Assembly (NCBI RefSeq): GCF_003151135.1
Contig: NZ_QEQK01000012.1
Coordinates: 62,001 to 126,000 of the forward strand
DNA: 64,000 nt
Direction of reading: 5' to 3'
Source: Abyssibacter profundi
GTDB taxonomy: Bacteria; Pseudomonadota; Gammaproteobacteria; Nevskiales; OUC007
The number at the start of each line of letters is the position of its first letter. Position 1 is the stretch's first letter. The translations under genes were made by a program, and so were the position numbers. Shown here in pieces: positions 51,603 to 61,884 of the stretch. The notes under the pieces were generated by a model, which did no database searches, was not told the DNA's origin, and saw nothing but the letters and a program-made list of their open reading frames with translations.

Positions 51603-53293
51603 TTGTCGAGGAACCAGGGTGAGGACAACAGTGCAAGCACCAACCCCTGTATGCGCTGGGTCAGCTCATTGCGGCTGCGCGGCGCATCGGGGTCGCCGCC
51701 ATCCGCCATGTAGTCGATGGCCAGGGCCACGGCATCGACCGGCACCGGACCGAGCAGCAGGTTGGCGATGGCGTAGCTAACCGCCTGGCGTGCCGTGGTG
51801 GCGTAGGCAACATCGTCGGCCACGGTCAGGCCTTGCTCCCGCGCAGCCAACGGGTCGGACAGCAGGTGGCTATACGAGCGCGACGCCGCCAGCCGAACAA
51901 TCAGTTTTTGCTGGTACAGCAAGGTGTTGGTATTGGCCCAATACACCCGGGTATCCGGGAAGCCATCGGGTGGCGTCCAAGAGAACGGCGCCTGCCCGGC
52001 TTGCTCCAGATGCTGTAGCAGCTGGCCTGGGTTGTGTGCCACGCCGTAAAGCCCGTAGTTGAGCGTGTGATCCAGCCGATCCACGCCCACGGCCCGCACG
52101 GCGCCGATCAAGGCATGGATCGGCCGTTTGAGCTTTTGTCCGGCACTGCTGCGAAAGTCATCTGATCGCAGCACGCGACGCAGCATGGCGGGAATATCCC
52201 CGTCGGTGTCCCGGTATCGCTGGGCGACCGTCGCGACCAGTGCTTCGGACGGTTCATCGGCGACCAGACGACGACAAAGCTTGCGCGCCACATGCCAAGC
52301 CGTTCCCGGGTGATCCAGGATGATGCTGAGCGCGCGATCCAGTTCTTCGGCGCCACCCCCGGCGGGAAAGTACTCGCCGAGAAAGGTCTTGGGTTCGGCG
52401 TCGTGGCCGGCCGCGTCAAAGATCGCCTGGCCATATTCCAAGGCATCGGTGGGTCGCCAGACATTGGCCGGCGACCGTACATAGGTCCAGCCGCTCAGAA
52501 TCCGCGCCAAGGCCTTGAGGTCGGCCTCGCCATAACCGCCATCGCGTCCGAGACTGTGCAGTTCCAACAATTCGCGTGCGTAGTTTTCGTTGATCGCCTC
52601 CGCACGGTTCAGGTAGTTGTCCAGGTAATGCAGCATCTCGCCATGGAAAACCGTGGCACGCAGCAAGTCCTTGTAATTACCGAGCGCGTTGGGACGAATC
52701 ACCGTCCGGTCGAAGTCCAGTTTCAGCGGGACCGGATTTTTATAGAGGTAGGTGTTGAAGTGGTCGTTCCACAAATCGACCATCACCTCGAAGAGTTGGG
52801 CGCGCGAGTGAGCAGCCCGGTATAGCATGGCGTTCTGGTACTGGCGGGTGTGAAGCCAGTACGGCTGGCCGCCAATGACGGTGGTCGCGTAGATGGTTTG
52901 CGATGGGCTTTGCGTCAGCGGGTATCGCGTCTGCACATCCAGCTCCACCGCGTGGTCACGCAGTGTCAGCTGCTCCTCGACGTAGGCGGTCTGCCCCATG
53001 GCCTTGAGTCGCTCGAGGCTCTCCGGCGTGGGGCCGAAGCTGATACGCCGCAGCAGGTGGAGATGCGACTCGTCGACTGACCGAATGTGACCACCGCTGT
53101 CATCCGTGGTCAGCAGCCCATCGACTTGCGAGACCACGTCTGCAGCGCCCGGCAGTGCCTCGCCCTGTAATCCGCCCCCGTCGGTGCAACCCACCACGGC
53201 GCCCGCGGCAAGTCCCTGCACCACGGAGCGGCGCGACACCATGCGCGCTGCCAACGCACGGCAGCTCGTCCCCAGATTCGTGTCCAACGGCAT
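51599..53293 (-). CDS. DUF1800 family protein
   Basis: About 564 residues. Start uncertain: TTG at 53308 follows AAGGA closely, ATG at 53293 is used here, and ATG at 53242 would begin at MVSRRSVVQGLAAG-VVGC, a Tat motif plus lipobox. DUF1800 hallmarks: HLLRRISFGPTPESLERLK, LWNDHFN, NENYARELLELHSLG, LKALARILSGWTYV, HPGTAWHVARKLCRRLVADEPS, PPDGFPDTRVYWANTN. Function unknown; partner of DUF1501, often in surface-protein or cell-envelope loci. Confidence 0.92.
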   Translation of the reverse strand: MPLDTNLGTSCRALAARMVSRRSVVQGLAAGAVVGCTDGGGLQGEALPGAADVVSQVDGLLTTDDSGGHIRSVDESHLHLLRRISFGPTPESLERLKAMGQTAYVEEQLTLRDHAVELDVQTRYPLTQSPSQTIYATTVIGGQPYWLHTRQYQNAMLYRAAHSRAQLFEVMVDLWNDHFNTYLYKNPVPLKLDFDRTVIRPNALGNYKDLLRATVFHGEMLHYLDNYLNRAEAINENYARELLELHSLGRDGGYGEADLKALARILSGWTYVRSPANVWRPTDALEYGQAIFDAAGHDAEPKTFLGEYFPAGGGAEELDRALSIILDHPGTAWHVARKLCRRLVADEPSEALVATVAQRYRDTDGDIPAMLRRVLRSDDFRSSAGQKLKRPIHALIGAVRAVGVDRLDHTLNYGLYGVAHNPGQLLQHLEQAGQAPFSWTPPDGFPDTRVYWANTNTLLYQQKLIVRLAASRSYSHLLSDPLAAREQGLTVADDVAYATTARQAVSYAIANLLLGPVPVDAVALAIDYMADGGDPDAPRSRNELTQRIQGLVLALLSSPWFLDK

Positions 53294-53373
53294 CCCCAGT
53301 GCTGCCAAGAGTCCTTATCGTACGCCCAGCACATTTCAGGCCAACGACAGGCCACCGTCGGACCAGGTTCTGG

Positions 53374-54072
53374 CTAGTAACCGTCGCGAACAATCAGTTC
53401 GTAATCCTCGCCGGGGTGCAGCAAACGCGCCCAGGTCACCGGCTCGCCCCGCCACCACGTTCGCCGCTTCAGGACGAACACCGGGGCGCCCGGCGCGATC
53501 TGCAGCCTGGCGGCTTCGGGTGGACGGGCGGCCGCCGCCTGGATTCGATGTTCCGCTTCGCTCAGGGGCTTGGCCCGCATGAGCCACTCCCCCGGGGGCT
53601 GGTCAGCATAATCCTGCGCCGCCGCCTCGGGCACCGCCGACAGGCTGATCCACCGGGTTTCCAGCTGGAATGGCCGACCATTGGCCAGGTGCAGACAACG
53701 CAGCGCTCGCAGCGGGCTGCCCTGGGGAACCGCTAGCCGCCGCGCCAGTCCCGCACCCGCGTTCAGCTTGCGCTGGCTGAGACAACGATAGCCATAGTGC
53801 CGGCCCTGTGACTCCACCTGCTGGCGAGCCTGATGCAGGGTGAGCCGAGCCTGGCGGGCCCGGTCGCCCAGCACTTCGGTCCCGCGTCGCCGCCGCCGAA
53901 GCACAATGCCCTCATCCGCCAGCTCCTGAATGGCGCGGTTGACCGTCACCCGGGCACAACCGAACTCCTTTGCCAGCTGCACCTCGCCCGGCATCAGGGT
54001 GCCTGCCGGCCACTCCCCGGCGCGCAGCCGGGCCAGCAGTGCCTGCTTGACCTCGCGGTAGCCGGTCCTCAT
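53374..54072 (-). CDS. hutC: Histidine utilisation repressor (GntR/HutC family)
   Basis: 232 residues. N-terminal GntR winged helix (YREVKQALLARLRAGEWPAG, MPGEVQLAKEFGCARVTVNR, AIQELADEGIVLRRRRRGTEVL), then UTRA ligand-binding domain (FQLETRWISLSAVPEA, LSEAEHRIQA, RRTWWRGEPVTWARLLHPGEDYEL). HutC binds urocanate and releases hut operators. Overlaps hutF by 4 bp; operator candidate lies between hutF and hutI. The identity is confirmed by the surrounding hut genes. Confidence 0.96.
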   Translation of the reverse strand: MRTGYREVKQALLARLRAGEWPAGTLMPGEVQLAKEFGCARVTVNRAIQELADEGIVLRRRRRGTEVLGDRARQARLTLHQARQQVESQGRHYGYRCLSQRKLNAGAGLARRLAVPQGSPLRALRCLHLANGRPFQLETRWISLSAVPEAAAQDYADQPPGEWLMRAKPLSEAEHRIQAAAARPPEAARLQIAPGAPVFVLKRRTWWRGEPVTWARLLHPGEDYELIVRDGY

Positions 54073-55445
54073 GTGGTCAGCCGTTGCAGGGTTTGACGAT
54101 ACGCCGCCGTGAGGGCGTCACGGCGGCGATGCCGACCGGCCACCACCGCGGGCCGGCCCGCCGACCAGACCTCGGCAACCACGGGCCTGGCCGCGCCGAA
54201 CAGCCAGGCGTCCAACCAGCCGTCTCCCTTCGTGGCGCAAAGATCGATGGATCCGGTATCCAGCGTGACGAGATCGGCCCATTGACCAACGGCCAGACGC
54301 CCACAATCGCGCCCCAGGGCTGCGGCCCCACCGGCGCAGGCCTGATCAAACAGCCAGCGACCGGTCGAGCGCCGGGCATCGGCCAATACGCAGCGCCTGC
54401 GCTCGATCAGTCGCTGACCATATTCCAGGGTGCGCAGCTCACCCGGTAGGTCGATCCGAACGTTTGAATCACTGCCTACGCCCCAGCGTTGCCCCCTGTT
54501 CGCCGCCTCTGCGGCGCGAAACAAGCCGTCCCCCAGGTTCGCCTCTGTGATCGGCGCCAATCCCACCGTGGCACCGCTGCGCGCCAGGCCGGCCAGCTCG
54601 GCATCATCCAGATGTGTGGCGTGAACCAGACACCAACCTGCATCCACCTCGGCCCGGTCCAGCAAATAGGCAACCGGCCGCTGGCCCGTGGCGGCCTGCA
54701 CGGCCTCGACCTCGGCCGTCTGCTCGGCGATGTGCAGGTGGACCGGTGCGCCGGGGAGTAGCCCGGCGGCCAGTGTCAGGCCGTTCGCGTCCACGGCGCG
54801 CAGGCTGTGTGGGGCGACGCCCAGCACGGCGTCGGCCGGTGCCTCGCGCCAGCGAGATTGCAGCTGCCCGATCAGTGCGGCATAGCCGTCCAGCGAACTG
54901 CGGAATCGGCGTTGCCCGCCGGTGACTGGCTCGTCCGCCAAACCGCCGCGCTGGTACAGCACCGGCAGGTGGGTGAGACCGATGCCTGCCTCGCTGGCCG
55001 CCGCGATGATGGCGGCGGACATGCAGCCCGGGTCGTCATAGGGCCGGCCCTCAGGGCCATGGTGCAGATAGTGGAACTCGGCGACTGCAGCAAAGCCGGT
55101 TTCCAGCATTTCCATGTAGGCGTAAGCGGCAATGGCCTGCAAATCCTCAGGCGTCATGCGCTCGACAAAACGGTACATCTGCGAGCGCCAGCTCCAGAAA
55201 CTATCGCGCTGTGCATGGCGTTGCTCGGTGCGACCCGCCATGGCCCGCTGGAATGCGTGGCTGTGCAGGTTGGCAGCTGCGGGCAGCAGTACGCGCTGGG
55301 TCAGGCGCTGATCGTCCGGCTGCGCCGGGCTATCGCAATCGACCGATGCAATCCGCCCGGCCGCATCGATACCCACCCGGACCCGTGACCGCCAGACACC
55401 CTCGACCAGGGCGTGCTCCGCATGCAGATACTCAACTGTGGACAC
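54069..55445 (-). CDS. hutF: Formimidoylglutamate deiminase
   Basis: 458 residues starting at a GTG (55445), with GGAG seven bases upstream; the frame stays open 13 more codons through the operator region, which is unlikely to be translated. Amidohydrolase that converts N-formimino-L-glutamate to N-formyl-L-glutamate and ammonia. Metal site: PAAANLHSHAFQRAMAG (HxH), VHLHIAEQ, LVHATHLDD, GVGSDSNVRIDL. The presence of HutF together with HutG defines the five-step Pseudomonas-type pathway. Confidence 0.95.
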   Translation of the reverse strand: MSTVEYLHAEHALVEGVWRSRVRVGIDAAGRIASVDCDSPAQPDDQRLTQRVLLPAAANLHSHAFQRAMAGRTEQRHAQRDSFWSWRSQMYRFVERMTPEDLQAIAAYAYMEMLETGFAAVAEFHYLHHGPEGRPYDDPGCMSAAIIAAASEAGIGLTHLPVLYQRGGLADEPVTGGQRRFRSSLDGYAALIGQLQSRWREAPADAVLGVAPHSLRAVDANGLTLAAGLLPGAPVHLHIAEQTAEVEAVQAATGQRPVAYLLDRAEVDAGWCLVHATHLDDAELAGLARSGATVGLAPITEANLGDGLFRAAEAANRGQRWGVGSDSNVRIDLPGELRTLEYGQRLIERRRCVLADARRSTGRWLFDQACAGGAAALGRDCGRLAVGQWADLVTLDTGSIDLCATKGDGWLDAWLFGAARPVVAEVWSAGRPAVVAGRHRRRDALTAAYRQTLQRLTT

Positions 55446-55475
55446 GCAATGGCTCCGGCGGCACGAGACAATATG

Positions 55476-55485
55476 TATGTACATA
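55476..55485. promoter_or_regulatory. HutC operator candidate between hutF and hutI
   Basis: TATGTACATA is a perfect 10-bp palindrome inside ATATGTATGTACATAAG, centred in the 70-bp divergent region. It resembles the TGTATGTACA-type core of HutC operators described in pseudomonads. Placed to repress both hut transcripts. Confidence 0.7.
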
Positions 55486-55515
55486 AGTTACGCCGGAGAG
55501 GCATAATCTGTCGAG

Positions 55516-56709
55516 ATGACTGCACAGCTACTCACCTGCGCCCGGGCCGTTCTGCCGGATGACACCGTACTGGCCAACGCCTGCGTGGCGCTGGCTGGCG
55601 ACCGCATTGAATGGGTGGGGCCCGGCGATGCACTGCCCGCCCGCTATGCCAACTGGCCGCGCCAGGATCTGGCTGGTGACCTGCTGACCCCTGCCCTGAT
55701 CGACTGTCATACGCATCTGGTCCACGGCGGTCACCGCGCACGCGAGTTCGAGCAACGCCTCCAGGGCGCCAGCTACGCAGATATCGCCCAGGCGGGAGGC
55801 GGCATCCTCGGCACGGTCAATGCCACCCGCGCTGCATCCGTTGATGCCCTGGTCGAGGCCGCGTTGCCCCGGCTCGATGCGCTGATGGCGGAGGGTGTTG
55901 CCGTGGTTGAGATCAAGTCCGGCTATGGCCTGGACCGCGACACCGAACTGAACATGCTCCGTGCGGCCACCCGTCTGGCCGAGCATCGACCGGTGCAGGT
56001 GGTGCGGACGTTTCTCGGCGCCCACGCCATCCCACCGGAGTACGCCGGTCGGGCCGATGACTACCTGGACGAAGTCTGTCTGCCCACGCTCAACGCCGCC
56101 CATGATGAGGGGCTGGTCGACATGGTGGACGGGTTTTGCGAGCACATTGCATTTTCGGTCGCGCAGATCGAACGCCTGTTTGATCGCGCCCAGTCGCTGG
56201 GACTGCCGATCAAGCTGCACGCCGAGCAGCTGTCGGCCTTGGGCGGCGCGAGCATGGCGGCGCTGCGGGGCGCCCGTTCGGTGGACCATCTGGAATATCT
56301 CGACCCTGCGCAGGCCCAGGTGCTGGCCAGGCAAGGCACGGTCGCGGTGTTGCTCCCCGGCGCGTTTTACACCCTGCGCGAAACCCGCAAGCCACCCATT
56401 GCCGCCCTGCGCGAAGCCGGTGTCGACATGGCGATTTCCACCGATTGCAATCCCGGATCATCGCCGCTCAGCTCGCTACTGCTGACCATGAACATGGCCT
56501 GCACCCTGTTCGGGTTGACGCCCGCAGAGGCGCTGGCCGGTGTCACCCGGCATGCCGCCCGTGCGCTGGGACTGGATGCCGAACGTGGCGCCATTGCGCC
56601 CGGCCAGCATGCCGATTTACTGCGCTGGTCGGTGCAGTCACCCGCCGAGCTGAGCTATCGGCTGGGCTTCAACCCCCTGATCGAACGGATCCAAGGAACG
56701 CCGGCATGA
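55516..56709 (+). CDS. hutI: Imidazolonepropionase
   Basis: 397 residues. Amidohydrolase that opens 4-imidazolone-5-propanoate to N-formimino-L-glutamate. Metal-site and family blocks: [91 protein letters not shown] and [12 protein letters not shown]. First gene of the hutI-hutH-hutG-hutU operon, all joined by 4-bp overlaps. Confidence 0.97.
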   Translation: MTAQLLTCARAVLPDDTVLANACVALAGDRIEWVGPGDALPARYANWPRQDLAGDLLTPALIDCHTHLVHGGHRAREFEQRLQGASYADIAQAGGGILGTVNATRAASVDALVEAALPRLDALMAEGVAVVEIKSGYGLDRDTELNMLRAATRLAEHRPVQVVRTFLGAHAIPPEYAGRADDYLDEVCLPTLNAAHDEGLVDMVDGFCEHIAFSVAQIERLFDRAQSLGLPIKLHAEQLSALGGASMAALRGARSVDHLEYLDPAQAQVLARQGTVAVLLPGAFYTLRETRKPPIAALREAGVDMAISTDCNPGSSPLSSLLLTMNMACTLFGLTPAEALAGVTRHAARALGLDAERGAIAPGQHADLLRWSVQSPAELSYRLGFNPLIERIQGTPA

Positions 56710-58235
56710 CCGTGACCCTGACACCCGGCGCGGTGACGCTCGATCAGCTGCGCCGCATCGCCGACCAGCCGACGCCCGTGCAGCTGGACCGGAGCCTACG
56801 GCCGGCGATCGAGGCCAGCGCGGCAAGAGTCCGCGCCGTGGCCATGGGGTCTGAGGCCGTTTACGGCATCAACACCGGGTTCGGCAAATTGGCCAGCGTG
56901 CGCATCGGCGCCGGTGATACCGCCCAGCTGCAACGCAATCTCATCCTGTCGCACTGCGCCGGGGTGGGTGAGCCGCTGGCAGCCCCCGTTGTCCGCCTGA
57001 TTGCCGTCCTGAAACTGGCATCCCTGGGACGTGGCGCATCCGGCGTGCGCTGGGCGGTCATCGAGCAATTGGAGGCCCTGCTACGGGCCGATATCGTCCC
57101 GATCATCCCGGCCCAGGGTTCCGTTGGAGCATCCGGCGACCTGGCGCCGCTGGCCCACCTGACCGCCGTGATGATTGGCGAAGGCGAGGCTGTTTATCAG
57201 GGTCGGCGGATGACCGGCGCCGACGCACTGGCCGCAGCCGGACTCAGCCCCATCGCGCTGGGGCCCAAGGAAGGCCTGGCGATGATTAACGGCACCCAGG
57301 TGTCGACGGCGCTGGCGCTCACCGGCTGGATGCGGGCCTGGAATCTGGCCGCGACCGCACTGGTGACCGGTGCACTCTCCACCGATGCCGCCATGGGGTC
57401 GTCGGCCCCGTTTCGTCCGGAAATCCACAGCCTGCGGGGCCATCCCGGGCAGATTGATGCCGCCACGGCCCTGCGCCAGCTCATGGCCGATTCAGGGATT
57501 CGCGACAGCCACGTGGCCAATGACGAGCGCGTACAAGACCCCTACTGCCTGCGCTGCCAGCCCCAGGTCATGGGTGCAATCATCGACCTGCTGCGGCAAT
57601 GCGCCCGGACCCTGGTCATCGAAGCCAATGCGGCCACCGACAATCCACTGGTGCTGGACGACGGCTCCATTGTCTCGGGGGGCAATTTCCACGCCGAGCC
57701 GGTGGCCTTTGCCGCCGACCAGATCGCCCTGGCGTTGGCCGAAACCGGTTCCATCGCCCAGCGCCGGATCGCCCTGCTGGTCGACCCGGCGCTCAGCTTC
57801 GGCCTGCCGCCGTTTCTGACACCCAAGCCGGGCCTGAACTCCGGACTGATGATCGCCGAGGTGACCTCTGCCGCGCTGATGTCGGAGAACAAGCAGCTGG
57901 CAGCTCCCGCCTCGGTGGATTCCACGCCCACCTCCGCCAACCAGGAAGACCACGTCTCCATGGCCTGTCATGGTGCCCGACGCCTGCTGCGCATGGCCGA
58001 CAATCTGGCCGGCATTCTCGGGGTTGAAGCCGTTTGTGCGGCCCAGGGTGTGGAACTGCGCGCCCCGCTCACGACCAGCCCCGTGCTGCAGCAGGTCATC
58101 GCCGGTATCCGGCAGACCGTGGCGCCGCTTGCCGAAGACCGGCACCTGTCCGAAGACCTGGAGCAAGCCGCCGAGCTGGTGCGTACCGGCACCCTGGTGG
58201 AGGCCACCGGCCTGGGGGAGGTCCTGCACCCATGA
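56706..58235 (+). CDS. hutH: Histidine ammonia-lyase
   Basis: 509 residues from the ATG at 56706 (ATGA overlap with hutI). Deaminates L-histidine to urocanate without a cofactor other than the autocatalytic MIO group. The MIO tripeptide Ala142-Ser143-Gly144 lies in [14 protein letters not shown], the same numbering as P. putida HutH. Other conserved parts: [11 protein letters not shown] with catalytic Tyr, [31 protein letters not shown] and [10 protein letters not shown]. Confidence 0.98.
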   Translation: MTVTLTPGAVTLDQLRRIADQPTPVQLDRSLRPAIEASAARVRAVAMGSEAVYGINTGFGKLASVRIGAGDTAQLQRNLILSHCAGVGEPLAAPVVRLIAVLKLASLGRGASGVRWAVIEQLEALLRADIVPIIPAQGSVGASGDLAPLAHLTAVMIGEGEAVYQGRRMTGADALAAAGLSPIALGPKEGLAMINGTQVSTALALTGWMRAWNLAATALVTGALSTDAAMGSSAPFRPEIHSLRGHPGQIDAATALRQLMADSGIRDSHVANDERVQDPYCLRCQPQVMGAIIDLLRQCARTLVIEANAATDNPLVLDDGSIVSGGNFHAEPVAFAADQIALALAETGSIAQRRIALLVDPALSFGLPPFLTPKPGLNSGLMIAEVTSAALMSENKQLAAPASVDSTPTSANQEDHVSMACHGARRLLRMADNLAGILGVEAVCAAQGVELRAPLTTSPVLQQVIAGIRQTVAPLAEDRHLSEDLEQAAELVRTGTLVEATGLGEVLHP

Positions 58236-59038
58236 CCGCGCCCGTGGTCGAGATCGTCGAGGGCGACAGCCCGATCATCCTCGCGGCCCCCCATGCCGGC
58301 ACCTGGGTGCCTGAGCCCATTCGCGCCCGGCTGAGCCCCGTCGGCCAGGCCTTGACCGACACCGACTGGCACGTGGACCGGCTTTATCGCGACCTGCTGC
58401 CCGGCGCCACCACCGTGACGGCGCGGTTTCATCGCTACGTGATCGACGCCAACCGCGACCCCGGCGGTCAGAGCCTTTATCCGGGCCAGAACACCACCGG
58501 CCTGGTTCCCGAGGTCGACTTCGACAATCAGCCCATCTGGCGCGCCGGAGAGGCGCCCGATGCAGATGAGATTCAGGCACGCGTCGATCGCTTCCATGCG
58601 CCATATCACGCCGCGCTGGCCGCTCAGATCGAACGGGTTCGTGCCCGCCACGGTCTGGCCCTGCTCTACGACTGCCACTCCATCCGATCTCAGGTGCCGT
58701 TTTTATTCGACGGCTTGCTGCCCGTGTTCAACATCGGCACCGACGACGGCCGGACCTGCGCGCCCGCGATCCAGTCAGCGGCGACCGACATCTGCGAGCA
58801 CGCCGCGGGTTTTTCGATGGTGGTCAACGGCCGTTTCCGTGGTGGCTGGACAACCCGTCACTACGGCCGACCAGATGCCGGTGTGCATGCGATTCAGATG
58901 GAGCTGGCGCAGCGCGCTTACCTGACGTCAGAACGCCCACCATTTGCCTTCGACCCGACCGTCGCGGCGCCACTGCAAACCGTATTGCGCGATCTGCTGC
59001 GCGCACTCGAAGCCGCCGCCCAGGAGCTCAAACCATGA
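58232..59038 (+). CDS. hutG: N-formylglutamate deformylase
   Basis: 268 residues from the ATG at 58232. Hydrolyses N-formyl-L-glutamate to glutamate and formate, the last step of the HutF route. Motifs: [79 protein letters not shown] and [12 protein letters not shown]. Overlaps hutH and hutU by 4 bp each. Confidence 0.96.
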   Translation: MTAPVVEIVEGDSPIILAAPHAGTWVPEPIRARLSPVGQALTDTDWHVDRLYRDLLPGATTVTARFHRYVIDANRDPGGQSLYPGQNTTGLVPEVDFDNQPIWRAGEAPDADEIQARVDRFHAPYHAALAAQIERVRARHGLALLYDCHSIRSQVPFLFDGLLPVFNIGTDDGRTCAPAIQSAATDICEHAAGFSMVVNGRFRGGWTTRHYGRPDAGVHAIQMELAQRAYLTSERPPFAFDPTVAAPLQTVLRDLLRALEAAAQELKP

Positions 59039-60699
59039 CCGGACCCCGCCCCATTCGCGCCCCCCGAGGCACCGAGCGCAGTGCGAAAAGCTGGCTGACC
59101 GAGGCCCCGCTGCGCATGTTGATGAACAACCTGGACCCGGAGGTCGCCGAGCAGCCGGATGCCCTGGTCGTCTACGGCGGCATCGGCAAGGCGGCACGAA
59201 CCTGGGCCGACTTCGATCGCATCGTCGACACCCTGCGGCGGCTGGAGGACGACGAGACCCTGCTCGTCCAGTCGGGCAAGCCGGTGGGCGTGTTCCGTAC
59301 GCACGCAGATGCCCCCCGGGTGCTGATTGCCAACTCGAACCTCGTGCCCCACTGGGCTAACTGGCAACACTTCAACGCGCTCGATCGCAAAGGCCTGATG
59401 ATGTACGGCCAGATGACGGCCGGCTCGTGGATCTACATCGGCTCGCAGGGCATCGTGCAGGGCACCTACGAAACCTTTGTCGAAGCCGGGCGCCAGCACT
59501 ACGACGGCGACTGGACCGGGCGCTGGATTCTCACGGCGGGTCTGGGCGGCATGGGTGGAGCCCAACCGCTGGCTGCGGTGATGGCCGGGGCCTGCTGTCT
59601 GGCCATTGAGTGCGATTCCGACCGCATCGATTTTCGGCTGCGAACGCGCTACCTGGATGAGCGCGCCGAAACGCTGGACGAAGCGCTGGCCATGATTGAT
59701 CGCTGGACGGCCGCCGGCGAGGCCAAGTCGGTTGGCCTGCTCGGCAATGCCGCCGACTTGGTGCCCGCGCTGCTCCAGCGCGGCATTCGCCCGGATCTGG
59801 TCACCGACCAGACCTCGGCGCATGACCCGGTCAACGGCTATTTGCCCCAGGGCTGGACCATGGAACAGTGGACCACGCAGCGGCAGGAGAACCCCGCCGC
59901 GGTCGAGGCCGCCGCCCGTGCGTCCATGCGTGTCCATGTGGAGGCCATGGCCGGCTTTGCCAAGGCCGGCGTACCGACCGTGGACTACGGCAACAACATC
60001 CGGCAGGTTGCCCTGGACCAGGGCTTTGACGACGCGTTCTGCTTTCCCGGATTTGTTCCGGCCTACATCCGGCCGCTGTTCTGTCGAGGCATTGGACCAT
60101 TCCGCTGGGCGGCGCTCTCGGGCGATCCCGAAGACATCGCCAAAACAGACGCCAAAGTGCGCGAACTGCTACCGGACGACACGCACCTGCATCGCTGGCT
60201 GGACATGGCGGCCGAACGCATCGCGTTTCAAGGCCTGCCCGCCCGGATCTGCTGGGTGGGCCTGGGCGACCGGCACCGTATCGGTCTGGCCTTTAACGAA
60301 ATGGTGCGTAACGGCGAACTGAAAGCACCGGTCGTCATCGGCCGTGACCACCTGGACTCGGGCTCGGTGGCCAGCCCGAATCGCGAAACCGAAGGCATGG
60401 CCGATGGTTCGGACGCCGTGTCCGATTGGCCGCTGCTCAACGCCTTGCTCAACACCGCGTCCGGTGCCACCTGGGTCAGCCTGCATCATGGGGGCGGCGT
60501 TGGTATGGGCTTTTCGCAGCATTCCGGCGTCGTCATCTGTTGTGACGGCACCGAAGCCGCCGACCGGCGCATTGACCGCGTGTTGTGGAACGACCCCGCC
60601 ACGGGCGTGATGCGACACGCCGATGCCGGCTACGACATCGCCCGTGAATGCGCCCGAACGCAGGGGCTGGACCTTCCGAGTCTGGACCAACCGGGCTAA
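59035..60699 (+). CDS. hutU: Urocanate hydratase
   Basis: 554 residues. Uses tightly bound NAD+ as electrophile to hydrate urocanate to imidazolonepropionate. Conserved: [66 protein letters not shown] (NAD-binding), [29 protein letters not shown] and the [17 protein letters not shown] region, [13 protein letters not shown]. Last gene of the hut operon. Its stop overlaps the stop of the convergent histidine kinase by 4 bp. Confidence 0.98.
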   Translation: MTGPRPIRAPRGTERSAKSWLTEAPLRMLMNNLDPEVAEQPDALVVYGGIGKAARTWADFDRIVDTLRRLEDDETLLVQSGKPVGVFRTHADAPRVLIANSNLVPHWANWQHFNALDRKGLMMYGQMTAGSWIYIGSQGIVQGTYETFVEAGRQHYDGDWTGRWILTAGLGGMGGAQPLAAVMAGACCLAIECDSDRIDFRLRTRYLDERAETLDEALAMIDRWTAAGEAKSVGLLGNAADLVPALLQRGIRPDLVTDQTSAHDPVNGYLPQGWTMEQWTTQRQENPAAVEAAARASMRVHVEAMAGFAKAGVPTVDYGNNIRQVALDQGFDDAFCFPGFVPAYIRPLFCRGIGPFRWAALSGDPEDIAKTDAKVRELLPDDTHLHRWLDMAAERIAFQGLPARICWVGLGDRHRIGLAFNEMVRNGELKAPVVIGRDHLDSGSVASPNRETEGMADGSDAVSDWPLLNALLNTASGATWVSLHHGGGVGMGFSQHSGVVICCDGTEAADRRIDRVLWNDPATGVMRHADAGYDIARECARTQGLDLPSLDQPG

Positions 60700-61817
60700 A
60701 CGCTCGGGTCCACCGTTGGCAATGTAAAACCAATGGTTGTGCCCTGATCTTCGTTCGGTCGTATCCAGATCTTTCCGCCGGCCTGTTCGACCACCTTTTT
60801 GCAGATGGCCAGCCCGATGCCGGAGCCCTCGATCTCTTCCCCATGCAATCGCTCGAAGGGTCGAAAGACACGCTCGGCATGCCGTGGCTCGATACCAAGT
60901 CCGTTGTCGGAAATCTGGAACTCGGCTTCGTTCAGCGCCTCGCGGCAGGTGATTTCGATGCGCAGCGGACGCGCCGGGTCTCGGAATTTGATGGCGTTGG
61001 TCAACACGTTTTGCATCAGCTGACGAACGCCGGTTCGATGACTCCAGATGTCACTCAGTGAGGACGTATCGACGTCAATGCGGGCGCTGGCGTCCTCCAG
61101 CGTCGGCTGGAGCTCCGCCAACAGCGTGCCGACAATCGCCTGCATGCTCACCGGCTCCAGATCCTTGGCTTCACTGATGCGTGCCAGGGCGAGCAGGTCA
61201 TCCACCATCCTGCCCGCTCGCTCCACGCTTAAATCGATCATGTCCAGGTAGTCCGACTCTTCGCGCGGGAGGTCATCGCCGAGCTTGAGCCGCAGTAACT
61301 GGGCGAAGCCCCGCACCCCTCGCAGCGGGGCTTTGAGGTCATGCGAGACAATGGCGGCGAACTCCTCCAGTTCCTGGTTCTTGCGCTCCAGCGCGGCCTG
61401 GTCCGCCTTGGACTTGGAGATGTCCTCGATCTGCGAGACGAAATGCACGGGCTGGCCGTCCAGACCGCGAACCAGCGACACACTCAACAGCACCCAGACC
61501 AGCCGACCGGTCTTGTGAAAGTACCGCTTCTCCATCCGGTAGGACGGAATGTCCCCGTCCAGCAGTTGGTGCAGCAAGCTGAGGTCGGTGTCCAGGTCTT
61601 CGGGATGGGTGATGGTCTGGAAGTCCGTGGCAAGCAGCTCTTCGCGCTCGTAGCCCACGATCTCGCACAATGACGCATTCACATCCAGCCAGTGCCCCTC
61701 CAACGACACCAGCGCCATGCCGATGGCCGCTGTCTCGAAGGCACCGCGAAACCGCGCCTCGCTCTCACGCAGCTGCGCGATGAGTTCGTCCTGCGGGCTG
61801 GCGGTATCTCTTGGCAT
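60696..61817 (-). CDS. PAS-domain sensor histidine kinase, soluble
   Basis: 373 residues. PAS/PAC sensor (residues about 17-140: [20 protein letters not shown]...[20 protein letters not shown]), then HisKA with the phosphorylatable His in [21 protein letters not shown]-box [11 protein letters not shown]1 [10 protein letters not shown] and G2 [20 protein letters not shown] of the HATPase. No membrane segment and no neighbouring response regulator, so the partner is elsewhere. The DLKAPLRG-H-box resembles phytochrome-like kinases. 67 bp of featureless DNA separates it from the OPT gene. Confidence 0.93.
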   Translation of the reverse strand: MPRDTASPQDELIAQLRESEARFRGAFETAAIGMALVSLEGHWLDVNASLCEIVGYEREELLATDFQTITHPEDLDTDLSLLHQLLDGDIPSYRMEKRYFHKTGRLVWVLLSVSLVRGLDGQPVHFVSQIEDISKSKADQAALERKNQELEEFAAIVSHDLKAPLRGVRGFAQLLRLKLGDDLPREESDYLDMIDLSVERAGRMVDDLLALARISEAKDLEPVSMQAIVGTLLAELQPTLEDASARIDVDTSSLSDIWSHRTGVRQLMQNVLTNAIKFRDPARPLRIEITCREALNEAEFQISDNGLGIEPRHAERVFRPFERLHGEEIEGSGIGLAICKKVVEQAGGKIWIRPNEDQGTTIGFTLPTVDPSV

Positions 61818-61884
61818 GGGTCAATCAAACCCCCTTCGGTCGTTGGTTACAAGTCGGCGACCAGTCGAAAAGCTTGAACCCTGT

